A stretch of 64,000 nt of DNA from Ectopseudomonas composti (lineage in GTDB: Bacteria > Pseudomonadota > Gammaproteobacteria > Pseudomonadales > Pseudomonadaceae): assembly GCF_900115475.1 (NCBI RefSeq), contig NZ_FOWP01000004.1:1-64000 (forward strand), written 5' to 3'. Position numbers and translations under genes: made by a program. The notes under the pieces were generated by a model. The model did no database searches. It saw only the letters and a list, made by a program, of their open reading frames with translations, and was not told the DNA's origin. This document shows, piece after piece, positions 7,781 to 15,883 of this stretch. Within the stretch, counting starts at the first letter, position 1; each line of letters begins with the position of its first letter.

Positions 7781-9022
7781 TCAGCCATTGGGCTGGCCTA
7801 GCAGGGCATAGGAGCTGAGGCTGACTTCATGCTCACGGGTCAGGTACGGACGGCGTTCCAGGCGTTCACGCTGGAAGCGCGATTCGCGCGACAGGCGCGA
7901 GAACCAGTAGAGCAGCTCGTCGGTGGCGCCTTCCGGCTCCTGTTCCAGTAGCCAGGCCATCAGGTCCGGCAGCGGCAGGGCCTGTTCGCAGCGTTCGATC
8001 ATTTCCCGCGCGGTCTTCGGCGCCTTGGGCGTGCCGCCCTTGCGGCTGCCGCTGGCCTTGGGGAAATGCGCCGGCTTGGCTTCGAAGCGCGCCAGGGCGT
8101 AGACGTAGGCCTCGACCTGGCTGGCACTGCCCAAGAAGTTGCTCTGCGGTCGGGTGAACAGCGGCATGGCGGCTTGCGGTACGGCGTCGATGCCTTTCTT
8201 GCGGATCACCGACAGCGCCAGTGCAGCGCCACGGGTCACGGCGTTGTGCCGGCGCGCTTCCTCGCGCAGCGGCAGCAGCAGTTCGCGGGCCTTGCGCAGG
8301 GTCAGCTGGGCGGTGGTCTGCATTTCCAGGATGCGCGCATGGGTGCGCAGCAGCAGGTCGTCGTCGACCAACTGGCCAAGGCGCTGCTGATCGCCGAGCA
8401 GGCGCAGCAGCACCTGTTCGACGCGGCGCACGCCCTGTTCGAAGGCGCCGTCGGCAGCGACCAGCTGGATCATCGGTTCGACATATTCGTCCCAGGTCGC
8501 CAGTACCTCGGCATAGCGCTGGCGCAGGGGAATCTGCCGATCGCTGGTCTTGGCTCGATCAGCCACGCTGACCAGCGCCTGTTCGTCGTTGATCAGCTTC
8601 TTCAGTACGTCGCGCACGCGCATGTCGAGCAGGCGCAATTGGCGCGCCAGGTCGTTGGCGTCGCGCACCTCGAAGGCGTCCTGGATGTAGCCGGCCAGAC
8701 GCTCCAGGTGACGCAGGTAGGCTTCGATCTCCAGGCACAGGCCGAGCCGATGCTCGCGGCGCAGGTAGGCGAGGAAGTCGTGGATCTGCGCGTTGAGTTC
8801 GAAGCGGTTGGGGCTCTTGGCCACCGGCACCAGGATGTCCAGGCGAATCCAGGTGTCGAGCAGGGCAGTGGTGTCGCTGGGCGTGGCGTCGGGCAATTGC
8901 GCGGTGAGCTGGCCGCGCAGCTCCACCAGGCTCAGGGTGCCGGCGTCGAAGCGCTCACAGAGCGGTTCGAGCAACGTCCAGTGTTCGGCGAGGGCGCGCA
9001 ACACGCGCTTGGGATCGATCAT
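7781..9022 (-). CDS. mksF: MksF, kleisin subunit of the MksBEF condensin
   Basis: A 413-aa protein from the ATG at 9022 (MIDPKRVL). A TTG at 9043 would add seven residues but lacks a Shine-Dalgarno sequence, whereas GGAA lies upstream of the ATG. It has a helical N-terminal winged-helix-like region, a long charged helical middle and a C-terminal domain, consistent with MukF/MksF kleisins that close the SMC ring. It is first in the operon, so the promoter should lie in 9023-9150. The call is based on size, predicted helicity and position before MksE and MksB. Confidence 0.8.
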   Translation of the reverse strand: MIDPKRVLRALAEHWTLLEPLCERFDAGTLSLVELRGQLTAQLPDATPSDTTALLDTWIRLDILVPVAKSPNRFELNAQIHDFLAYLRREHRLGLCLEIEAYLRHLERLAGYIQDAFEVRDANDLARQLRLLDMRVRDVLKKLINDEQALVSVADRAKTSDRQIPLRQRYAEVLATWDEYVEPMIQLVAADGAFEQGVRRVEQVLLRLLGDQQRLGQLVDDDLLLRTHARILEMQTTAQLTLRKARELLLPLREEARRHNAVTRGAALALSVIRKKGIDAVPQAAMPLFTRPQSNFLGSASQVEAYVYALARFEAKPAHFPKASGSRKGGTPKAPKTAREMIERCEQALPLPDLMAWLLEQEPEGATDELLYWFSRLSRESRFQRERLERRPYLTREHEVSLSSYALLGQPNG

Positions 9023-9154
9023 CGAGGCGCCGGTTCCAGGCAAGTGAAAAGGGGAGATTGTACTGCAAGCTGGAGGCCGGGTTTGAGTCCGAATCGATCA
9101 GAGGCAGGTGACTTGATGCACGGAGCTGGCTGATTTGCCTGGCGTGGTTGACGA

Positions 9155-9186
9155 GGTGTTACGCCGTTGTGGCCGCCGGTAACACC
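9155..9186. repeat. Small inverted repeat in the mksF / secreted-array gap
   Basis: GGTGTTAC (9155-9162) and GTAACACC (9179-9186) are exact complements around a 16-bp loop. It lies between the divergent mksF and the 9.3-kb array. Its function is unknown; it may be a terminator-like or operator structure. Confidence 0.4.
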
Positions 9187-9266
9187 CGCTGCGCTCCGGC
9201 ATGGCCACTGGCGGCCATTTGCTGGCCCTTTCTCGACTATGGGTCGGGCCGCTCTGGCGCTGCTGT

Positions 9267-9317
9267 CCTTATAGTGGCCATAAGGATTCGAGTCGGAGTG
9301 CTCGACACCACTATAAG
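9267..9317 (+). promoter_or_regulatory. Nested palindromes upstream of the secreted-protein array
   Basis: CTTATAGTGG (9268-9277) is the exact complement of CCACTATAAG (9308-9317). The left arm also takes part in a second palindrome, CCTTAT (9267-9272) / ATAAGG (9280-9285). The right arm ends 15 bp before the first ATG of the array. The two structures are mutually exclusive, which suits either an operator pair or a switching leader. The role is inferred only. Confidence 0.4.
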
Positions 9318-9332
9318 AACAGGGGTTTCGCC

Positions 9333-10370
9333 ATGCGCCATTCCTTCCGCTTCGCCAAACATGCTTCAGCGCTGATCTGCGCCGGCCTGTTGAGTGTCAA
9401 TGCCCAGGCCAACATGGTCGAACTGGAGGACAGCGAGCTGTCGAACATCACCGGGCAGGCGTTCATCAACCTCAGCACCGACGCTCATTCCGGGATGAAC
9501 TTCACCAAGATCGACTTCGGCGTGAAGGTGGAAACCCAGATGAACGTCAAGAAGCTGGAGCTGGGTAATTACACGCGAGCAGGAGAGACGCGGCCGGCGG
9601 ATCTGTCGATCAACAATTTCGCCTTGGGCACGGTCAATGCGGACGACAGCATCAACCCATTCCTGATCAACAACCCCTACATCGAGTTGGCCTACAAGGG
9701 CGACCGGGTGGTGGGGGTGCGCGTCGGCTTCGGTGAAGCCCAAGGGTTCCTTTCCGGCGACATCAACAGTTTTACCGGCAACCTGGCGATCGATATCTAC
9801 GGCAAAGGCAGTTATTTGGGGCCGAAGATCAGTTGCGGTCTGGACTTCTTGTGGTGCTTGCCGGCGAAGGCGCTGGTGAGTGGTGCGTGGGCCAATGACG
9901 ATTTCAAAGCGCAGGCGACGCTGCTGGACAGCAATGGCAATCTGGATCCGGTCAGGGCTGCCATGGCCGGCCTCAGCAACGGCACACAACTGTCCATGCC
10001 TGACGGTAGCAGCCTGGCCAACTGGTTGCTGCAATCCGGGTTCTTCAATGCCGGTAACTGCAAGCTGCTGGGTGTGAATACCTGCTTCAACCTGACCGAC
10101 TACAAAACCCTGCCGGTGGGCAAGTTCGATACCAATACCAACCAGTTTCTCGACACCTCCAAGGGCGTGTTCATTTCCCTGCAGACGGAAAACGTGCCCT
10201 GGCGTGATCAGCAGAACGCCGGGCAGTTCATCAATGCGCTGGCGGGTGCCTTCATGAACATGCCGCGCAATGCCGACGGTTCGGGTGCCGTGACGCTGTC
10301 ATTCCAGCAGGCGCTGGAAGGCATTCTGCGCCGCGACACTTGCCTCGGTAGCGCCGTTTCGGGGTGCTGA
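9333..10370 (+). CDS. Secreted beta-rich protein 1 of a four-gene array (DUF6160-like N-terminus)
   Basis: A 345-aa protein from ATG 9333, with AGGGGT upstream. A signal peptide of about 26 residues ends at NAQA. It is followed at once by VELEDSELSNITGQAF, the same LxDxxLSxxxGQxG-type signature found in the next three genes. The rest is rich in Asn, Gly and alternating hydrophobic residues, with a Cys-containing stretch near CGLDFLWC, suggesting an extracytoplasmic beta fold. I do not recognise a characterised function. Such proteins are sometimes annotated DUF6160 or FilF-like (putative pilus system), which I cannot confirm here. Confidence 0.75.
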   Translation: MRHSFRFAKHASALICAGLLSVNAQANMVELEDSELSNITGQAFINLSTDAHSGMNFTKIDFGVKVETQMNVKKLELGNYTRAGETRPADLSINNFALGTVNADDSINPFLINNPYIELAYKGDRVVGVRVGFGEAQGFLSGDINSFTGNLAIDIYGKGSYLGPKISCGLDFLWCLPAKALVSGAWANDDFKAQATLLDSNGNLDPVRAAMAGLSNGTQLSMPDGSSLANWLLQSGFFNAGNCKLLGVNTCFNLTDYKTLPVGKFDTNTNQFLDTSKGVFISLQTENVPWRDQQNAGQFINALAGAFMNMPRNADGSGAVTLSFQQALEGILRRDTCLGSAVSGC

Positions 10371-10372
10371 CC

Positions 10373-11434
10373 ATGGATGCTCGCGCGCTCTATCTGCTGC
10401 TTGGGGTATTGCTCGGCGCTTCGGCTCAGGCGATGGAGCCTTTGAGCGATGCGGAAATGTCCGACGTGCAGGGCGCCGGCCTGGGTTTCGTGCTGGATCA
10501 GGTGCTGCTCGATGGCTCCGGCGCGCAGATCGTGATCAACGACATCACCGACCGCCAGGGCCGCAACGTGCCCATCTCGCTGAAGAATCTCTACCTCGGC
10601 GCCGCCGGCAGCAACAAGGGCAGCAATCTCAATCCGGTGACCATCGGCAGCCTCGATCATCCGTTCGAGCTGGAACTGGCCAAGGGCGAGGAGCTGCGCA
10701 CCCTGCGCGATGACGGGCAGTGGGTGCAGACCACGCCGAGCAATATCACGGTGCTGTCGTTCAAGTTTCCCGAGCGCCTGACCTCTGGCGGCAGCCCCTG
10801 CATCGCCAGCTATGCCGGCGCAGGCTCCAACTGCTCCAGCGGCGCCAGTGGGCGTGCCGACCTGGGGATGCGCTTCGACTTCCAGGTGGCGGCCGGGCGT
10901 ACCGAGATGCTCGCGCTGGATTTTCACCAACTGGTGATGGACGGCTCCTACCTGCGCCTATGGGGCGACCGTGGGCAGAACGGCAACGGTGAATTGGTGG
11001 GCGAAGCGCGCATCAATATCTTCGCCAAGACGTTGGAAGTGATGTCCTGCGCGCAGGCCAACTGCAACACCACGGGTGAAACCGCGGCGCAGCGTGGCGC
11101 GCGCACGCTCTACATCACTAATGGCTACGCCAATATCGCTCTGGGCTACGGCAAGTCGCAGCCGCTGCGCCTGCGCTCCAGCGCCGATGGCCAGTTCGTC
11201 ATGGAGCTGCAGAACCCCACCAGCGGCGCGACCACGGCGGCGCAACGCCAGGCCCTGGCCAGTGATTTCTACGCTAACGCGCCGCGCACCAACCTGGTGT
11301 TCGAGAACCTGACCGTCGGCGGCACCCGCAGCAGTCCCTCCGCAGTGCCCACCGGTGGCTACAACTTCGGCCGCAGCGAGATTTCCGGGCTGAGCTTCAA
11401 CTACCTGAAGGTGAGCAGCTATGACCTGCGCTAG
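10373..11434 (+). CDS. Secreted beta-rich protein 2 of the array
   Basis: A 353-aa protein. The ATG at 10373 has GGGG eight bases upstream; a GTG at 10364 would overlap the previous stop but is less well placed. The signal peptide ends near GASAQA, then MEPLSDAEMSDVQGAG repeats the array signature in a weaker form. The body alternates hydrophobic and polar residues (for example YITNGYANIALGYG), as in beta-helices or beta-barrels, with several Cys pairs. Only 2 bp separate it from gene 1 and it overlaps gene 3 by 14 bp, so the array is one transcription unit. Function unknown. Confidence 0.72.
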   Translation: MDARALYLLLGVLLGASAQAMEPLSDAEMSDVQGAGLGFVLDQVLLDGSGAQIVINDITDRQGRNVPISLKNLYLGAAGSNKGSNLNPVTIGSLDHPFELELAKGEELRTLRDDGQWVQTTPSNITVLSFKFPERLTSGGSPCIASYAGAGSNCSSGASGRADLGMRFDFQVAAGRTEMLALDFHQLVMDGSYLRLWGDRGQNGNGELVGEARINIFAKTLEVMSCAQANCNTTGETAAQRGARTLYITNGYANIALGYGKSQPLRLRSSADGQFVMELQNPTSGATTAAQRQALASDFYANAPRTNLVFENLTVGGTRSSPSAVPTGGYNFGRSEISGLSFNYLKVSSYDLR

Positions 11435-12011
11435 AGGGGCGATGGCCTTGCTGGCGCTGTTGCCGGCGTTGGCACTGGCGGAAATGCAGGCGTTGGACGA
11501 CAGTGCCCTCAGCGAGATGAGCGGGCAGGGCGGGGTTTACCTGTCCGGCGAGTTCAGCATCAACAAGGACGGTGGTGTGCTCTGGGGCACACCAGCGAGC
11601 AACAACCCGGCGCAGTGGGCAGCCAACCAGCGCAGTTGCGCCCTGGCCGGCGCGGCCAGCCCGGAGAGCTGTGGCATGCGCGTGGCCGTGCGCTCCGGTG
11701 CCAATGCCGGCTGGTACGTGCTGGACAACCTCAAGGGCATCTTCAGTTTCGAAGGCCTGACCCTGGATACCCGCACGCTCACCAGCGCCAGTGGCGAGCG
11801 CGAAGTGCTGGCGCTGGGCTTGCCCAACGAAATCCGCTTCAAGGATGGCAATTTCTCCTTCGGCGTGGCCAGCCAGGGCGGCTGGAAGAACAAGGCGCTG
11901 AGCGCCGCCAATGGCGGTGACCCGAGCTATCAGCAGACCAACATCTTCTCGGCCAAGATCGATGGCAGCATCCGCATGCAAGGCAGCGTGCTGGTGTTCC
12001 CCACGAACTGA
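11421..12011 (+). CDS. Secreted protein 3 of the array, short form
   Basis: A 196-aa protein with a short signal peptide (MTCARGAMALLALLPALALA) followed by MQALDDSALSEMSGQGG, a clear copy of the array signature. Two Cys residues (CAL and SCG) are spaced so that they could form a disulfide. The segment GIFSFEGLTLDTRTL resembles a strand-turn-strand. It starts inside the end of gene 2 (14-bp overlap) and stops 11 bp before gene 4. It may be a minor or capping subunit of whatever the array builds, but that is speculation. Confidence 0.72.
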   Translation: MTCARGAMALLALLPALALAEMQALDDSALSEMSGQGGVYLSGEFSINKDGGVLWGTPASNNPAQWAANQRSCALAGAASPESCGMRVAVRSGANAGWYVLDNLKGIFSFEGLTLDTRTLTSASGEREVLALGLPNEIRFKDGNFSFGVASQGGWKNKALSAANGGDPSYQQTNIFSAKIDGSIRMQGSVLVFPTN

Positions 12012-12022
12012 GGAAGCGCAGC

Positions 12023-14350
12023 ATGCAGCGTTATGGATGGCTTTCAGCGCTCGTTCTCGGCAGCTCACCGGTCTGGGCCATGCAGGCGCTGGATGATGAC
12101 GGCCTGGCCAGCGTCAGTGGCCGTGGCGGTATCAGCATCGAAACCGCTGGCGGGGGCTGGTCGGCAGAGAGCCTCGAATACCGCGAGGACGGTCACAGCC
12201 TGCGCCTCGAGGGTGTGTCCAGTCGGCCGCAGCAGGCCGGAAGTGTTGCCACCACCAAGGTCGACGTGATCGATGACCGCCTGCATGTCGAGCATCAAGG
12301 CCGGCCGAACGAGCTGGCGGTGAACAACATCGGGTTTGCCGGCAGCGACAAGAGCTTTGGCGCCTTTCGCGCCTTCTATACCCTCGGCGCCAGCCTCAAA
12401 CTCAGCGGCGGCGGGGCCAGCGGTGTGACCGGTTTCAGCGTCGATGGCAGCCGCTTGAGCCTGGATGCGGTGACCTTCTATTACCGCGACAACGGTTTTG
12501 ATCTGATCGTGCGCAATGCCTCGTTCGATGCCTACCTGAACAACGCCTACCTGGACATCGTCAGCGGCGGCAACGGCTCCGCCGTGCGTCTCGATCTGGG
12601 CGACACGCGCTTCGTCGCGCATATCGGTGGCATTGGCCTGGATCTGGCGCACGGCGATCCGCTGGCCGGCGTTGCGGTAACGCCCGGCGCACCGGATACG
12701 CGGCATCCAGACCACGCACGCAGTTTCGGTCAGCTGGATATGGATCTGCGCCTTGGCGGCAGTATTCGCATCGCCGGTGGTGGCGCCAGTGGTGAAGGGC
12801 TGCGCTTGATTCCGCAGATCACCATCGCCAACAGCCTGTTCCAGTACAAGGACGATGGCGTGCTGCGCGCCGAGAACTTCGCCGGTGTGCTCAGCAGCCA
12901 GAACGGCATCACCCTCGATCTGGGTGAGGACAGCAGCGGGCGTTATGCCCAGTTGGCCTTTCAGGATCTCAAGCTCAACGCCAGCCTCGGCGGCCTGATC
13001 ATCGGCAACCCCAATAATCAGAAAATCGGCAGCCTGGCGCTGGATCTCAACTTCCAGGACCAGGGTTCCCGGCAGAACTGGTTCAGGCTGCGCCCTGGCG
13101 GCGACCCCAACTCCGGGCTCAAGGGTATTACCGCAGACGTTTCATGGAACATGGTCAGCAGTTCGGTCTCGCTCACCGATAACGGTAACAGCATGTGGTT
13201 CAGCGGCCTGCGTACCCACGGCAGCGGCCAACTGACGGTCGACCTGACCAAGAGTTGCGCAACTGGCATCAGCGCTGGTTGTTACGCCGGCAGCACCAAC
13301 ACCCAGCCAGGCAGCAGTGGCTATGACGGCCACTTCGACGGCCTGCGCCTGGGGCTGAACAACGTCAAAGGCAGTTACAGCTTCGATGGCTTGCGCGTCG
13401 GTCGCGCCGATGCGCCGCTGCAGGGCGGTACCGAGTTGCTGGTGCTGCTGGAAATCTTCCCGGCCTATGACTTCACCCTCAACGGCCAACTGACCCTGCG
13501 CCCTGGCGGCGCTAGCGGCGATGGCGTGCGCTACAACGCCGACTTCGTCGTCACCGATGCCAATGCCGCGATTACTGTCGATGAAACCGGTAAGGGCCTG
13601 TGGTTGGCCGGCACTCGCTATGACATGCACTTTCGCGACGGCTCGCTGGACGTGACCCAGAATGGCGTGCAGCTGAGCAAGGGCACCTACTGGTCGACCC
13701 TGGATGTGCACGACGTACGCTGGGGCGACCGCAACACTGGGCAGAGTCTTGGCCGCATCGTGCTGCGTCGTTACGAACAGGGTTCGACCCTCAGTCTCAG
13801 CTCAGGTGGCGCGGGTGCGCTGTGCGTCGGCGGCAGTGGTGCCAGCGCATCGGCCTGTACCGCCAGTGGCGGACGCTGGGAGGATCGCGGCAACGAAGGG
13901 CTGACGGCGGGGCTGAAGAACGTCTTCGTCCGCGATACCTCGGGCAATCCGGCAAGCAGCGTGTCGACCAGCGAGAAGCGCAACCAGCTGATCATCGAGA
14001 CGGATCGGGTGGGTGGCGTCAACGGCACTGGGGCGCAACTGGTGGTGGACAACTTCCATACCTCCGACGCCAACCCGAGCGATGCCAATGCCAACAGCTA
14101 CGGTGTGCGTGTCGACCTCAATCTGGACGTGGCGCCGACCAAGGTTTGCAACAAGGGCGCCAGCGGTTGTCCGCCGGTGTCGCCCGATCCGCTGGGGTTC
14201 GCCGTCAACGGTCGGGTGCATTTCAAGGAAATCAATATCGACCGTATCCAGAATGTGCATCCCACGGGCGGGGCGGTCACCTCCATGTACGGCATGAAAC
14301 TGCAGAATGCCGATATCCGCGCCAACCTGACCGCGACGCCGATCAACTGA
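12023..14350 (+). CDS. Large secreted beta-rich repeat protein 4 of the array
   Basis: A 775-aa protein with a signal peptide ending at SSPVWA and then MQALDDDGLASVSGRGG, the array signature. Four related internal modules begin near residues 124, 248, 353 and 489, each with a (L/I)xLxxGGASG-type turn followed about 25 residues later by a strand pair ending in xxDNG or xxDDG. This pattern suggests a long repetitive beta structure. The C-terminal third has Cys pairs (CVGG..ACTAS; CNKGASGC). There is no obvious outer-membrane anchor or cell-wall motif. Function unknown; a surface or fibre component is plausible. Confidence 0.72.
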   Translation: MQRYGWLSALVLGSSPVWAMQALDDDGLASVSGRGGISIETAGGGWSAESLEYREDGHSLRLEGVSSRPQQAGSVATTKVDVIDDRLHVEHQGRPNELAVNNIGFAGSDKSFGAFRAFYTLGASLKLSGGGASGVTGFSVDGSRLSLDAVTFYYRDNGFDLIVRNASFDAYLNNAYLDIVSGGNGSAVRLDLGDTRFVAHIGGIGLDLAHGDPLAGVAVTPGAPDTRHPDHARSFGQLDMDLRLGGSIRIAGGGASGEGLRLIPQITIANSLFQYKDDGVLRAENFAGVLSSQNGITLDLGEDSSGRYAQLAFQDLKLNASLGGLIIGNPNNQKIGSLALDLNFQDQGSRQNWFRLRPGGDPNSGLKGITADVSWNMVSSSVSLTDNGNSMWFSGLRTHGSGQLTVDLTKSCATGISAGCYAGSTNTQPGSSGYDGHFDGLRLGLNNVKGSYSFDGLRVGRADAPLQGGTELLVLLEIFPAYDFTLNGQLTLRPGGASGDGVRYNADFVVTDANAAITVDETGKGLWLAGTRYDMHFRDGSLDVTQNGVQLSKGTYWSTLDVHDVRWGDRNTGQSLGRIVLRRYEQGSTLSLSSGGAGALCVGGSGASASACTASGGRWEDRGNEGLTAGLKNVFVRDTSGNPASSVSTSEKRNQLIIETDRVGGVNGTGAQLVVDNFHTSDANPSDANANSYGVRVDLNLDVAPTKVCNKGASGCPPVSPDPLGFAVNGRVHFKEINIDRIQNVHPTGGAVTSMYGMKLQNADIRANLTATPIN

Positions 14351-14452
14351 CCGCTGGTGGTCACGTGGTTGTCATGGCGGCTCGCTAAGGTGCCCCTGCT
14401 GGCCGGATGAGGGGGAGGGCGGCCGCTGGCGAAAGGTTTTCGCTGCCTGTGG

Positions 14453-14471
14453 TGCGCAGGGCGCACCCTAC
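14453..14471. repeat. Half REP element, GTAGGGTGCGC family
   Basis: GGTGCGCAGGGCGCACCCTAC is a single palindromic half between the array and nspC. The rest of 14351-14626 shows no gene. Confidence 0.5.
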
Positions 14472-14626
14472 CTGTAACCGCGTTCTTCGGGGCGCTGGCA
14501 ATTACCGGTTGTACAAAAAATCCCCAATACCCTTTCGATATGCGTCGGTTATCGGCACAATTCGCGTCCACTTTTTTCCGGGGGGCCATTGCGCTTCCCA
14601 CTGGCCGACCTTGCTGGGGCGACGAC

Positions 14627-15724
14627 ATGATCCAGACGCCGTACTACCTCATCGACAAACAGAAGCTGCTGGTCAACCTGGAGAAGATCGCCTATGTGCG
14701 CGAGAACTCCGGCGCCAAGGCGCTGCTGGCGCTGAAATGCTTCGCCACCTGGTCGGTGTTCGACCTGATGCAGCAATACATGGACGGCACCACCTCCAGC
14801 TCGCTGTATGAGCTGAAGCTCGGTCGGCAGAAGTTCGCCGGCGAAACCCACGCCTACAGCGTGGCCTGGGCCGACGACGAGATCGAAGAGATGGTCGCCA
14901 ACTGCGACAAGATCATCTTCAACTCCATTGGCCAGCTCGAACGCTTCGCCGAGCGTACCGAGGGCACCATCCGTGGCCTGCGCGTCAACCCGCAGGTGAG
15001 CAGCTCGGACTATCTGCTGGCCGACCCGGCGCGTCCGTTCAGCCGCCTGGGCGAGTGGGACCCGGCCAAGATCGAACAGGTCATGGGGCAGATTTCCGGC
15101 TTCATGTTCCACAACAACTGCGAGAACGGCAGCTTCGAGCTGTTCGACAAGATGCTGACCACCATCGAGGAGCGCTTCGGTCACCTGATTGCCCAGGTCG
15201 AGTGGGTCAGCCTCGGCGGCGGCATCCACTTCACTGGCGAGGGTTATCCGATCGATGCCTTCTGCGCACGGCTGAAAGCCTTCTCCGAAAAATACGGCGT
15301 TCAGGTGTACCTGGAACCGGGCGAAGCGGCGATCACCCTGAGCGCCTCGCTGGAAGTCACCGTGCTCGACACCCTGTACAACGGCAAGCACCTGGCCGTG
15401 GTCGACAGCTCTATCGAAGCGCACATGCTCGATCTGCTGATCTACCGCCTCAACGCCAAGATGGCGCCGAACGACGGTGAGCACACCTATATGGTGTGCG
15501 GCAAATCCTGCCTGGCCGGCGATATCTTTGGCGAGTACCAGTTCGACAAACCGCTGCAGATCGGTGATCGCCTGTCGTTCATCGACGCCGCCGGTTACAC
15601 CATGGTCAAGAAGAACTGGTTCAACGGCCTGAAGATGCCGTCCATCGTGGTGAAACAACTCGACGGTAGTGTCGAGGTGGCTCGCAAGTTCGAGTTCGAC
15701 GACTACCTGTCCAGTCTGTCGTAA
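14627..15724 (+). CDS. nspC: Carboxynorspermidine/carboxyspermidine decarboxylase
   Basis: A 365-aa PLP enzyme of the alanine-racemase fold. The cofactor lysine is K37 in LLALKCFATW, and the family motif CGKSCLAGD lies near the C-terminus. It removes CO2 from carboxy(nor)spermidine to give (nor)spermidine. The in-frame reading extends to 14540, but ATG 14627 with GGGGCG upstream gives the family length and the conserved start MIQTPYYLID. The partner dehydrogenase follows after a REP-filled gap of about 160 bp. Confidence 0.9.
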   Translation: MIQTPYYLIDKQKLLVNLEKIAYVRENSGAKALLALKCFATWSVFDLMQQYMDGTTSSSLYELKLGRQKFAGETHAYSVAWADDEIEEMVANCDKIIFNSIGQLERFAERTEGTIRGLRVNPQVSSSDYLLADPARPFSRLGEWDPAKIEQVMGQISGFMFHNNCENGSFELFDKMLTTIEERFGHLIAQVEWVSLGGGIHFTGEGYPIDAFCARLKAFSEKYGVQVYLEPGEAAITLSASLEVTVLDTLYNGKHLAVVDSSIEAHMLDLLIYRLNAKMAPNDGEHTYMVCGKSCLAGDIFGEYQFDKPLQIGDRLSFIDAAGYTMVKKNWFNGLKMPSIVVKQLDGSVEVARKFEFDDYLSSLS

Positions 15725-15729
15725 CTTCG

Positions 15730-15830
15730 TGGTGGTGGGCTAAAGCCCACCCTACGGGGCTGAAGCGGAGCGCCGCCCGGCCCACCCTACCAACATGGGC
15801 ACGCCGTAGGGTGGGCTTCAGCCCACCACC
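15730..15830. repeat. Double REP element, GTAGGGTGGGC family
   Basis: GGTGGGCTAAAGCCCACCCTAC and its near mirror GTAGGGTGGGCTTCAGCCCACC flank a central CGGAGCGCCGCCCGG segment. A related copy lies at 51854-52000. It separates nspC from its partner gene. Confidence 0.8.
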
Positions 15831-15883
15831 CAGAATACGCATCAAAACGCTTTCAACAACGCAGTTCCCTGGAGGTGAAACAA

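Noticed and set aside
4179..9022. Wadjet plasmid-defence system
   Set aside because: Only the MksF, MksE and MksB parts are present; no MksG/JetD nuclease lies upstream or downstream.
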